Shown here one piece after another: positions 45,856-56,099 of a stretch of DNA of 64,000 nucleotides. The translations under genes were made by a program, and so were the position numbers. The stretch spans positions 13,781,001 through 13,845,000 of the forward strand of contig JBBMNZ010000017.1 of assembly GCA_037954325.1 (NCBI GenBank), read 5' to 3'. The stretch is from Fistularia commersonii. Its lineage: Eukaryota; Chordata; Actinopteri; Syngnathiformes; Fistulariidae. Positions within the stretch are counted from its first letter, which is position 1. Every line of letters begins with the position of its first letter. The notes beneath the pieces are model-generated. The model ran no database searches, was not told the DNA's origin, and worked only from the letters and a program-made list of their open reading frames with translations.

Positions 45856-46629
45856 TTTATTCATAAATATCACTACGTATGAATATAAAACAATCTTAAA
45901 TTACTGATTTTTTTTTTTTAAACAAATACTCTTGACATTGTAGTTGGAAGCTCCTCAGGAGAAAAACCAACACTGAACAATTTCAGGTATTGCATATAGC
46001 ATGAACAGCTGTTAGTTACCAGGCCTTAGTGGAGGGGAAGACGACAGAATCAAACTGGAACATCTGGTAAATATGCATTTCCTCAGGAATACGACCGCCA
46101 ACTATACATATTTAGACAAACATACAGGAGTGATCCACCCACTTCAATTTGAAGTACAATTTGACCAACAGTCATTCATGTACAAAAAGTATTGGCTACG
46201 TCATTAAAAAACACAACGGGGACATCGTATCAAAACGGCAATCCAAACTACTGCGGCCTTTCTGTGAAGTGTTAAAACGCCTGGCTAGTCTTCTGCAATG
46301 ACAACTGAAAGAAGCAAACCCTCCATTAGTATGTGAGTTACAAAAATATGCAAGGTTATCTAGGATTCAGCGATAGGCACTCCTGTGTTTAACGGGTGAG
46401 GTAGCTAGAGAGTAGATTCTGTACACAGGCTGAGATTAATGGGACGATAGGAGAGGACAGGACCCCGAGGGTCGCACCCGGGGTGGACTATTGCTGCGGA
46501 GAATAACAATATTCCAGCGATGGGCGTGGATCCCCCCCCCCTCCTGGTTTTAGTCACAGTATAGAAGATAAAATTAAGAACGGTTACAGGCGAGCGCTAT
46601 ACACAAGTGGACGCCGGGCCGGGTGGCTT
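45856..46629 (-). other. fbxl14: FBXL14 3' UTR with polyadenylation signal
   Basis: An AATAAA on the minus strand (45861-45856) lies about 770 nt after the stop codon. The UTR is AU-rich with no open frame. ERC1 and FBXL14 converge tail to tail across 44.05-45.85 kb, where I see no gene. Confidence 0.6.
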
Positions 46630-47832
46630 TCACCTCACCCTTTCGCTCTCGGTCATCTGCCACAGTCCCAGGTTCAACACTTTAAGGCACGGGAGCTGCG
46701 TTATCCTCTCCAAGCCCCTCTTGGTGATCTTCGTACAACCGTACAGATCGATCCCCGTCAGCTGAGTCAGGTGGTCGGCGATGAGCTCCAGTCCCTTGTC
46801 CGTGATCCGCACGCACTGTCCGATGTTGAGCGTCTTCAACTCGTGCATCTGCCGCACCATCCTGTTGATGCCGTCGTCGCTGATGTGGCAGGAGCACAGG
46901 GAGAGGGACTTGAGCTGGTACAAGCCCTGGGCGATGTACGCCAGGCTCTGGTCCCCGATCTTATCGCAGAAGGACACGTCGAGGCCGGAGAGGCAGAGGG
47001 AGCCCATGGCCAGGTGCATGATCCCCGTGTCGCTGATGTTGTCGCAGGACCGCAGGTTGAGGCTGCACAGGTGGGTCATGTTCGACAGGTGGATCATCCC
47101 CGCGTCGGATATGCCCCCGCAGAAGCTGAGGTTGAGCACCTTGAGCTTGTTCAGGCCCTTCGAGACGTGCTTGAGGGACAGGTCGGTCAGCTTCTGGCAG
47201 TCCTGCAGGGTCAGCTTCTCCAGGGACAGGCAGCCCTCCGCGGCGCTGCGGGTCATGCCCGACAGATGCCCGATTCCGACGTCTGACACATGCCTGCAGC
47301 TGCGCAGGTTGAGGCTCTTGAGTCTGTGCAAGCCCCACGCCACGAGCAGCAGGCCCGTGTTGGTGATGTTGCTGCAGCCCCCGAGCTCCAGCACCTCCAG
47401 ATTCTTGAGATACTGGGCAATCCTGCCCAGGCTGGAGTCGCTGATCTGCTTGCATAGGCTGAGGTTCAGGACCCGCAGGGACGGGATGTCCTGCACAAAC
47501 GCGTGTCCCAGCCCGTTGTCCGTGAGGTTGAAGCAGCCGCACAGGTTGAGGCTTTCGATGTGCGGCATCCCCTGGATCACGTAGCTCAGGCTTCGGCGCA
47601 AACTCAGAATCTGGACCTTCTTGATGCCCCGGGTCTGCAAGCTGGGGAACAGGGACGGGTTGGCCCGGCGCAGATGGAGCCGGGCTTCGACCCCCCTCCA
47701 CACGGACTTGTGGTAGGACGCGTCCCTCCAGGCCGCGCACACTTGAGCGACTCTCCCTTTGTCTTTCACGTCAAGATAGCTAAAAATAATGGCCAGGATC
47801 TCGGGGAAAAGGCACGATATGTGTGTCTCCAT
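46630..47832 (-). CDS. fbxl14: FBXL14, F-box and leucine-rich repeat protein 14
   Basis: Substrate receptor of an SCF (SKP1-CUL1-F-box) ubiquitin ligase; vertebrate FBXL14 targets Snail/Slug-family factors among others. The single exon encodes 400 residues. METHISCLFPEILAIIFSYL begins the F-box (about residues 3-47, ending AAWRDASYHKSVWRGV). Then come about 11 cysteine-containing LRRs, for example LNLRSCRHVSDVGIGHLSGM, LTLQDCQKLTDLSLKH, LCSCHISDDGINRMV and IDLYGCTKITKRGLERI. The end is LNLGLWQMTESERVR. It is over 85% identical by eye to human FBXL14, whose longer form has an extra C-terminal tail. An in-frame ATG three codons upstream (47841, MFEMETH) is an alternative start. METH is chosen because it matches the mammalian start and has a strong context. 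Confidence 0.97.
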   Translation of the reverse strand: METHISCLFPEILAIIFSYLDVKDKGRVAQVCAAWRDASYHKSVWRGVEARLHLRRANPSLFPSLQTRGIKKVQILSLRRSLSYVIQGMPHIESLNLCGCFNLTDNGLGHAFVQDIPSLRVLNLSLCKQISDSSLGRIAQYLKNLEVLELGGCSNITNTGLLLVAWGLHRLKSLNLRSCRHVSDVGIGHLSGMTRSAAEGCLSLEKLTLQDCQKLTDLSLKHVSKGLNKLKVLNLSFCGGISDAGMIHLSNMTHLCSLNLRSCDNISDTGIMHLAMGSLCLSGLDVSFCDKIGDQSLAYIAQGLYQLKSLSLCSCHISDDGINRMVRQMHELKTLNIGQCVRITDKGLELIADHLTQLTGIDLYGCTKITKRGLERITQLPCLKVLNLGLWQMTESERVR

Positions 47833-47841
47833 TTCAAACAT

Positions 47842-48480
47842 GGTTCCAAACCGACGGTTCTCGGCGGCGGGGGCGATCCGGGGAGAGGGGGGGGGGTGAG
47901 GGGTCCGGCCGGACGGACGCGCCGGGACAACTCACTGCTCGGCTCGACGACGGCGGCTAATATTCGCTAGCATACAGAGGCTAACTTAGCGCGGAGCTAA
48001 CACGAACTGTAACCTATCAAACGTCCGCCCATGGCGAGGGGCCGGATATCATCTGGAACTGGCATGAAGGAGGAGAACGGGGGAACCGGACGCCGTCGCC
48101 AGACTCTTCGGGGAGGGAAGGAGGGCCAGAGTCGGCCGAAGTATTCGCCCACCAAGCTAGGCTAAAGTTGCGGAGCGCAAATGTCGGCGGAGGACTCCCG
48201 GGTCTGAGTGGGAGCTTCCTCGTCCGAGCCGCCCGGAACTGTTCGCCGGTCAGTCCCCCTAAACGCAAATCATGCCCGCTAACTTCCCGTCCCGTTGACG
48301 TGGATGTGTCTCAACGAAGCCGCTCTCCGGTGGGACGGTCGCAGGCAGGTTGACGTACCGGAGACATTTTCCATCCGCGGCGTAACGCTAGCATCCCGGA
48401 GCCAGCGCGCAGTAGGCGGCTCTGCTAGCACAACCAGGCTAGCCGTTAGCTAGCGACTCCTAGCGGAGGCTAGGAGTCGC
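47842..48480 (-). promoter_or_regulatory. CpG-rich 5' region of FBXL14
   Basis: GC- and CpG-dense sequence immediately upstream of the FBXL14 start codon, falling off beyond about 48480. It includes a short G run at 47888. It probably holds the 5' UTR and promoter. The start site cannot be placed, and a downstream divergent transcript is possible but unsupported. Confidence 0.55.
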
Positions 48481-48639
48481 GGACGGGCTTCTGCCCGGTA
48501 AACACGTCAAAATACTTTTATTACATCTTCATACAACCGCAGGGGGGTTTGAAATACTATTTTATTTTTAGAGAAGATCGGACCAGGATATCTGAGCAGC
48601 TAGGTCTGCTGGAGGTCTTTACACGGGCTTTGACTGGTG

Positions 48640-48860
48640 TCACTATGGAGACTGTTTTCCTGTCATCCATTCATTCATGGGGTTACAGAGACACATCCAA
48701 ACATCACCCTGTCCTACACCTGTCTGGACTATGTGGGGTTTCCAGTGAACCTCTTGCATGTTTTTGGACTGTGGAAGGAACCCGGAGAACCCTGAGGAAC
48801 CCCACGCATACATGAGGCGGACATGGACACTCCACACAGAAAATCCAATCAAGGACAGAT
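48640..48860 (-). repeat. Degenerate fish interspersed repeat (tRNA-headed family), copy 1
   Basis: Contains GTTTTTGGACTGTGGAAGG, then CCACGCATACATGAGG and ACTCCACACAGAAA. This is the typical text of a widespread fish repeat, here in the orientation opposite to copies 2 and 3. The motif order (CCATTCATTC end, then TTTGGACTGTGG, then CTCCACACAGAAA) supports the assignment. Confidence 0.65.
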
Positions 48861-49489
48861 TTCTGTGGAGGCTTTTCAATCACCACCCACATCCCGGGGT
48901 GGGTGAAGATAGTCTCTGCTGCGTGTCTGCCAAGGACACGGGGGACATACATCTCCTGAGGCCGTCCGCTTCCTGTTGACCGTCTTAAGGCGAGGTAGCG
49001 GTGGCGAGCCCTGGGAACCGTGGCGGGCCCTCCTCGTCCTCTCAGTCCAAGGCCAGGGTCCGGATCTCGCCTACCTTCAAGACTGGTGTAAGAACGTATC
49101 TTTCTCCAAGTCTGCTGCAGGACTTTGGATGATTAATGGGAGTGTGTCTGAGAGAGGACTGGAAAAGTATTGGGAAAAGTGGGAACATACAGGGAAATCT
49201 TCAAACAATAGGATGGTAACAGAAAATGGTCCAACACTTTCCTCTGAGCGCTCAGTAAAAGTGGCTCTGTTGGAGGAACCCCTGAGCTACCTTAGACCTG
49301 GTTTCCGTGGGAGGACACACCATAGGTCCCCATGGATGCTGCTTAATTCTGGATTGCAGGGGCCGGAGGTTACTCCTTGTTACAGAGTTGAAGTTATCAT
49401 CCACATTGGAGATGAACACAAGCTCGGTTCGTTGTTTTCAACAGGAAGAGGAAAAAATCCAGAGCAGCATATCAGCACCCGTGTTTAGA

Positions 49490-49690
49490 AACCCCGCAAA
49501 GCTGGAAGGTCCCCGGTTGGATTCCCACGAGGGGGGGCTTTCTGTGTGGAGTCTCCATGTTCTCCACGTGTCTGCGTGAGGTTCCTCAGGATTCTCCACG
49601 TTCCTCCAGCAGTCTAAATACATGCAGTGGAATCCCCCCACCATCGGATAGACGGAATAAGCGAATGAATGAATATCTCACATTTCTTCT
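49490..49690 (+). repeat. Degenerate fish interspersed repeat (tRNA-headed family), copy 2
   Basis: GGTCCCCGGTTGGATTCCCA (B-box-like), CTTTCTGTGTGGAGTCTCC, TCTGCGTGAGGTTCCTC, and a terminal GAATAAGCGAATGAATGAAT. Same family as copies 1 and 3. The GGTTCGAATCCC-like segment suggests a tRNA-derived head. Confidence 0.65.
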
Positions 49691-50107
49691 CCTTTGTACT
49701 GCACTTCAGAAGACATTACAGTTTTTAATCAGTTTATGATTCATTTAAAACATCCCAGCTCTCAGGTTTCCCACAACAGATTCTGTGTAGCTCCTGAGGT
49801 CATTGACTTCCCTCTGGGAGTCACCTTTGACCTCTGGGGCCCCTGCAGATCCTCCCAGGCCATCTGGCACCGCTCACCTGGGTGTGGAGCCAGGGGTCCA
49901 CCACCGCTCCTGTCAGGTTTCAGAATGTGGCCCCCAGCCCGCCTTCCACAGCTGAGACTCCAACCCCGTTCCCAGCCCTAAAAGCTAAAATGTAACAAAG
50001 GTTTAATGTAGCAGTGTGTCTGTATGGCAAAGCTTAAGAAATTCAGAATATCAATGTCAAAATATGGTCATGTTTCTGATTTATAATCAACACAAGTCTG
50101 TAAAATA

Positions 50108-50520
50108 TCAGTATTTTTTTCCCCCTCCAGGTGGTAAGCGCTTACAGCCAGAAGGTCCCAGGTTGGATTCCCACGGGGGACCTTATCCTCTGCCAGGAGT
50201 CTCCTGGTGTCCATGTGGGCTTCCTCGAGGCTCCTTCCGCAGTCTCAACGCATGCAGCGGGTTCTCTGGAAAGATTGCCCAGATGGGAATGACAGAGTGT
50301 ATGGTCGTCTGTCTGTTTATGTGTTCCTGCCATGGACTGTGGACCGGTCCAGCGTCAAGCCACCTGGGGCCCGGTGGCAGAGGCTCCATCTTCCCCCGCA
50401 CTGAGCAGGTTGAACGGTAGATGATGGAGGGGTGATTTTTTTCCTTGTTTTGTTGGTTTTTATCTATGCAACCCACCTAGTTTGGCCTTGAGTTTTAGAT
50501 AGTCAGTGGAAAATGTAGAA
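50108..50520 (+). repeat. Degenerate fish interspersed repeat (tRNA-headed family), copy 3
   Basis: Begins with GGTGGTAAGCGCTTACAGCC and GGTCCCAGGTTGGATTCCCA, then GTGTCCATGTGGGCTTCCTC and CCGCAGTCTCAACGCATGCA. The copy is diverged and probably carries an insertion before a 3' end near GATAGTCAGTGGAAAATG. Confidence 0.6.
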
Positions 50521-50653
50521 AATGGAGTGATTGACAGGTTAATAGATGAACTTTTATTTATAAATTAAAAACTGTTTTTTTTTCATCCAACTGTCTTTCT
50601 GTCTTGCCTTGGCTCATCTTCAAGTATCTTCTTGACCGGATTTAGTATGTGTT

Positions 50654-50654
<1 letters not shown>

Positions 50655-50719
<65 letters not shown>

Positions 50720-50735
50720 CGTGTGCGTGTGTGTT
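50655..50735. repeat. (TG)n/(CG)n microsatellite
   Basis: A long dinucleotide tract: about 26 TG repeats at 50659-50710 followed by a short GC-alternating segment and more TG. Confidence 0.95.
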
Positions 50736-50879
50736 CATGCAGGGCTGCTTTGCTTTTTTTAATGGAAAACATTTCTTCATCAAATAAAGGTTTAATAAAT
50801 GAGTAACGAAATGATAAATATATTATTTTTAAAAATACATAAAAAATATGCTGCCACCACATCACTACCTCACTCATTT

Positions 50880-51175
50880 GCACATGTTAAATTCTGTTAT
50901 CTATTTTTATCTTTGTTGTTGTCATTCTGTTGTCTATTTTTATCCATGTTGTCATTCTGTTGTCTATTTTTATCTTTGTTGTTGTCATTCCATTCTCATT
51001 ATGTTTATTTTTATCCTTATTTTTGTCATTCTGTTATCTGTTTCTGTCCCTTTTATGGTCTTCGTCCTTTTAATTGTCTTTTCTCTTTATATTTGTATTC
51101 ATATTTATTGATATTGTTATTGTTGTGCTGCTGTGACAAACAAATTTCCCCTATGAGCATCAATAAAGTATCTTA
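50880..51175 (+). repeat. Minisatellite followed by a Rex1-like LINE 3' tail
   Basis: About three imperfect copies of a roughly 30-bp unit (ATTCTGTTGTCTATTTTTATC plus TTTGTTGTTGTC) lie at 50890-50990. A tail follows, ACAAACAAATTTCCCCTATG and ATCAATAAAGTATCTTA, near 51138-51175. The tail is the plus-strand form of the fish Rex1-type 3' end, so this is probably a truncated LINE or SINE copy containing the tandem array. Confidence 0.6.
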
Positions 51176-51473
51176 ATTGTACAGTGTATATTTACAGTAT
51201 GTATATAATCTACGGCAGTAGCGTATTTCAAGGTAAGTACAGTGTATTTATTTATATTTATACAGTATGTGCAGTATATTATACAGTATATACAAATTTG
51301 TGTGTTTATAAATAAAAGAATAACGCATGCAAATGCATTGTCCCTATTTTAAACAGGAGTGTACTGTGACCACCAGGGGGCAGTAGTGGTCCAACAAGCC
51401 TGGGAAGAAGCAGAAAAAAGGATTTTCTCCTGATCTCTCAACATCCGGTTAGGTAACCCCAACTTCAAAGGAG

Positions 51474-51475
<2 letters not shown>

Positions 51476-51513
<38 letters not shown>
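51476..51513. repeat. (CA)n microsatellite
   Basis: About 19 CA units. Other shorter CA/TG tracts in this stretch lie at 51811-51826, 52128-52152, 52606-52631 and 52819-52841. Confidence 0.95.
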
Positions 51514-51515
<2 letters not shown>

Positions 51516-53559
51516 CCAAGGCGGGTAAATAAACACACACTCACGGAGGAGAAGACACACTGAGAGCATGCATCACAAGGCAAACCTGCACCGAGCAGCT
51601 GAGGGACAGAGGTGGACGTGCAGAAGATGGAGACAAGATTGTTTTGGGAGGAGAATGGAGAAGGCAGAGGAGGTGAGGACTGGTGATCCCCCTTTGGCCT
51701 CCCCTTTGGCTGCAATTGTCTCGGCTAATGACCCTGTCTGCTGCCTCCTCCAAACAGATGGTGAATTAACTCCAATTAGCCCACTCCTAGCACATCTCCT
51801 CTGACATCTCACACACACACACACACTGACAAAGGAGTTTTAGGATGGCCCCCTCCATGTGCAGCAGTACTACAGTGGGAACACACACTGCTGGTAGGAA
51901 GAAAAGGAACATCCTGAAGCGCAAAACATCAGTAAAGAACTGGAGCCCAAATGCCTCATTAGTGGATCAATCAATGACATTATCAATAAAACAACAGACT
52001 GCATCCGCCCGGTGACTGCTAATGTTAGGGTGCTAAGTGGTCAAATATCAGTAAACATTTTTATCTAATTGTGATATCAATAAATCATAAAGCAATAAGA
52101 CGTTGTTCATCTGAAGACAGTGCTGACACACACACACACACACACACACACAGTTGACTACTGTTTGACTTGACCTTCTGCCTTTGTGTTCACAGTCAGT
52201 CAAATGTGTTGGGTCATCATTTATACACTGCACCTACTCTGGGAGTGTGAACTCCCCATTTCATAGTGTGCGTGTGTGTGTGTGACAGATTCCAGCATCA
52301 CACACAACCTAACAGGACAGCCATGGTGCACGATCTGTGTGTGTGTGCTGTTCTAAACAGGTGCTTCCCCTGCTCCTAAAGGGGTCCATCTGGATGAATC
52401 TGATGACCTCTGACCTCCTGTGTGGGGGGGCGGAGCAGGTGTCACGCCTGGGGTCAGAAGGTCAACCATGATGTCACCCGGACACAATGAAATTATCCTA
52501 CGCGGCGGCAGAATAAACACGGCGGTAATGCGGTAACATGGAAGACCATAAGCCTTTCTATCTGAGACGTGTTTGTGTGTGTGATTGCACATCCTTCCTC
52601 CATGCCTGTGTGTGTGTGTGTGTGTGTGTGCAGAGTGGAGTAATCCCTTCAAATCTCTTTAGCTGCCCAGATCCATACCTCGAGCGAGGGGGCAGCGTGG
52701 GCAGCAGCTGTGTCTGACCTGCCTGAGCAGAGGAGACAAACACCACCTGACCTCCGCTCGCAGCTCCAGGAGAAACTCAGGAGGCTCCATCAGCCCAGGC
52801 AAGTGTGTGTGTATGTGAGTGTGTGTGTGTGTGTGTGTGGCTCCATCAGCGTGACACTGAAGTGAAAAGACAAGTGTCAGTGAATCACCCCATCAAGAGG
52901 GAGGGGAAGAAAGAGAGGAAGGGATAAATGAGAGCAAGACGTGGGCTGAGGTGTCAGAGAGAGGGATGCTGGAGGCGAGGAGGGGGGTGGAAGGAAGGGG
53001 AGGAAAAGAAAAGAGTTGTTAAGTAACAACAGGAACTGTGGCGGCTTTTTACTCTTTTTTTTTTTTTTTACTTATTTCAAAATCACGACTCAATTCATGA
53101 AGTGACTAGAAATATCCGGCTAAATTCTGTTCATTTAAAAAAAAGGGAAGACACACACGCTTAAAAAAGAAAAGAAAATGCTCTCTTTCTCGGTTTGCTG
53201 GAAAGCGTGGAGACCGCCACTCTTGTATTTTCGGCTTATTTGCTAATTGTCATATTTTGATGTTTTCCTTATTGCCAAATATAACTACTCATCATCTTCC
53301 TGAGGGACCCGGTGTCTTTGTTCAGATTGTGATTCAGCGTCGGTTTGCCTCCTCGCTATTCCGCTCAAAGTATGATGAACATCTCAGAGGCTCAGGCCGT
53401 GTGGATTAACCGCTGCCCTGTGCTGGCTGCCGTCCCCAGGCTCCCGCCCAGCAACACCAACTCCCTCTGATGATTAAGACCATGTGAGGAGAACAAGCGC
53501 CGCTCAGGGACCTCAGCATCGACCCTGCACCGGTTCTCAGGGACTTTTCAGATGCGTCT

Positions 53560-53602
53560 TGGTGCACCACCTGCACCACCTGCACCACCTGCACCACCTG
53601 CT
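53560..53602 (+). repeat. 9-bp minisatellite
   Basis: Four to five tandem copies of a 9-bp unit reading CACCACCTG. It encodes nothing supported. Confidence 0.85.
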
Positions 53603-53667
53603 GTGTGTGGGCCACCGTAGAGACCCACACACTATGAAGCCTTTGGAAATATCAAGAGTCAAATATC

Positions 53668-53835
53668 AGATTATTATTATTATTATGACCATTATTATTA
53701 TTAATAACAATAAGACAAGATAAGACACATTATTATTATTATTATGATTATTATTATTATTATCATCATCGTTATTATTGTTGTTGTTGTTATTGACAAT
53801 TGTATTTATTGTATTGATGTATTTTATATATTATG

Positions 53836-53904
<69 letters not shown>

Positions 53905-54118
53905 TATATGTTATGATTACTATTTATTATTATTATACCTGCAGTGTGTGGGCACATGACAGGGAGTGACACACCATGGAGGCTTTGAAATATACTATTT
54001 AATCACCTTATTATTATTACTATCATTAATATCACTATTATTTTTTTAAATATGTTTACATCATTTTGATTGCTAATGTTATTATCATTCACAGTTATAT
54101 TATAATAATAATTATTAT
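53668..54118. repeat. AT-rich simple-repeat block
   Basis: Clusters of (ATT)n, (GTT)n, (TG)14 at 53841-53870 and (AT)n at 53873-53900. This low-complexity block forms the insertion site of the LINE that follows. Confidence 0.9.
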
Positions 54119-55214
54119 ATCATATATTCATATATGAGCTCTGGTATTGTATGAGGAGCTCTGGTATTGTATGAGGAGCTCTGGTATTGTATGAGGAAGT
54201 CTGGAGTGGCAGAGAAGTATGTTGGACTGGTGCAGGACATGTATGCTAGCTGTGAGACACTGGTACGGTGTGCTGTAGGGGTAACAGAGAAGTTCAAGGT
54301 GGAGGTGGGACTCCATCAGGGATCAGCACTGAGCCCCTTCTTGTTTGCAATGGTGATGGATAGGCTGACAGATGAGGTTAGACAGGAATCCCCATGGACC
54401 ATGATGTTTGCGGATGACATTGTGATCTGTAGTGAGAGCAGACAACAGGTAGAGGAAAATCTAGAGAGGTGGAGGTATGCTCTGGAAAGGAGAGGAATGA
54501 AAGTTAGTCGCAGCAAGACAGAATATATGTGTGTGAATGAGAGGAACTCGGGTGGAGCGGTGAGGCTACAGGGAATGGAGATCAAGAAGCTGGAGGATTT
54601 CAGGTACTTAGGGTCAACAGTCCAGAGCAACGGAGAGTGCGGAAAAGAGGTGAAGAGACGGGTCCAAGCAGGTTGGAATGGGTGGAGAAAAGTGTCAGGG
54701 GTACTATGTGATAGAAGACTATCGGCCAGAATAAAAGGAAAGGTGTACAAGACAGTGGTGAGACCAGCGATGATGTATGGACTAGAAACTGTTACAATGA
54801 CCAAAAGACAGCAGGCAGAACTAGAGGTTGCAGAGATGAAGATGTTGAGGTTCTCTTTGGGAGTGACCAGGATGGATAGGATCAGGAATGAATCTATCAG
54901 AGGGACGGCACATGTTCGATGTTTTGGAGAGAAGGTCAGAGAAGCCAGACTGAGATGGTTCGGTCATGTACAGAGAAGAGATAGTGAATATATTGGTAGA
55001 CGGATGCTGGAATTGGAGCTGCCAGGCAAGAGGTCTCGAGGAAGACCAAAGAGAAGATTTATGGACGTAGTGAGAGAGGATATGAAAGTAGCTGGTGTGA
55101 GAGAGGAAGATACAGAGAATAGGGTTAGATGGAGAAAGTTGACTCGCTGTGGCGACCCCTAACGGGAAAAGCCGAAAGAAGAAGAAGAAGAAGAAGAAGA
55201 TCATATATTCATAT
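54119..55214 (+). mobile_element. 5'-truncated RTE-type LINE with 15-bp target-site duplication
   Basis: Direct 15-bp repeats ATCATATATTCATAT flank the element at 54119-54133 and 55200-55214. An open frame at 54167-55162 (331 codons) encodes the C-terminal part of a reverse transcriptase. It has QGSALSPFLFAMVMDRLTDE (palm motif), FADDIVICSE (catalytic ADD) and KVSRSKTEYMCVNERN, then RYLGSTVQSNGECGKEVKR, LRWFGHVQRR and GRPKRRFMDVVREDM. The 3' end is CGACCCCTAACGGG followed by a (GAA)n-type tail, typical of RTE elements in fish. The endonuclease domain and N-terminus are missing, so it is a dead-on-arrival copy although the remaining frame is intact. The exact family (RTE-X/Expander-like) needs comparison. 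Confidence 0.9.
54135..54195 (+). repeat. Three tandem copies of a 20-bp unit at the LINE 5' junction
   Basis: GAGCTCTGGTATTGTATGAG occurs three times head to tail, right at the truncated 5' end of the LINE and continuous with its coding frame (third copy continues into GAAGTCTGG). Confidence 0.9.
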
Positions 55215-55284
55215 TATTACTATTTAACTTGCGGTTTAAGGGACAGGGACCAACACACAATGTAGGCTATGAAATATTCCATTC

Positions 55285-55294
55285 AATCACCATA

Positions 55295-55325
<31 letters not shown>

Positions 55326-55328
55326 TAT
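55285..55328. repeat. (ATT)n microsatellite
   Basis: About 13 repeats of a TTA/ATT trinucleotide, just beyond the LINE target-site duplication. Confidence 0.9.
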
Positions 55329-55829
55329 TCCACAATCCTGTCCCTCTTCCCGGCCTTTGGGGTGGTCTGGCTGACCCTGGATTTGTCACCACTTAATCAC
55401 ATTGTTGTTATTTGTTATTCATTTAACTTTTCCCCTGGCAGGTCAGTGTTGGAGGCTGATCTGTGTGCTCCACTGACTAATCTCACAGTCAGTGATGGAG
55501 CGGATCTGTTTAGGGGCCACTTCAAAATAAGTGCCTCGCTTTGCCAAAAGTCACTCTGAGCCAGAGCAGCCTGGACCTGCCGCTTGGGTCTGGATGCTCT
55601 TTTGGGAAGAAGAAAATGCAAACAGATTAACAGATAAAAGTCTATTTTCTTGTGTTCTCAGTGATGCATTGTTTTCATATCTCATAGAGGTCCAGACCAG
55701 GGGTTCATTCAACCCGAGACCAAAAACAAAATAGAAGTCAATCGAGGTCAGCACGTGTGTCAGAGGGGTGCTAGCCTTCAGGAGACAAGACGTGGTGCGT
55801 AAGCAGGCAGATGCATCATCGAGGTGCGT

Positions 55830-55987
55830 CTGGGTCTCGGCCGGAGGAGCAGGGGTTGGAAGGTTGGGGGTTCGATCCCCTGCCCCTCCTGTCTGAATGC
55901 CAAAGTGCCCTCGGGCAAGACACCAACCCCCCCCAGAAGCTCCCGGTGGTCCCCTTAGCGCCTCGCATTGCTACCCCGCTGCCATCG

Positions 55988-56028
<41 letters not shown>

Positions 56029-56090
56029 GGTTGAAACCGCTTTGAAAGGTGATGAAAGCGCACCCTAAGTGCAGACCGCTCGAGTGTGAA
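55830..56090 (+). repeat. Degenerate fish interspersed repeat of a second family
   Basis: Contains GGGGGTTCGATCCCCTGCCC (tRNA-like B-box region), AGTGCCCTCGGGCAAGACAC, CCATCGCTG followed by (TG)n, and GAAACCGCTTTGAAAGGTGA and GAAAGCGCACCCTAAGTGCA. This is the common fish repeat whose consensus includes the phrase GGGCAAGACAC and ends near AAGTGCAGACC. Confidence 0.7.
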
Positions 56091-56099
56091 ATGACATCA

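Noticed and set aside
55855..55890. A tRNA gene suggested by GGTTCGATCCCC
   Set aside because: Only a B-box-like segment is present; no cloverleaf can be folded, and the surroundings match a dispersed repeat.
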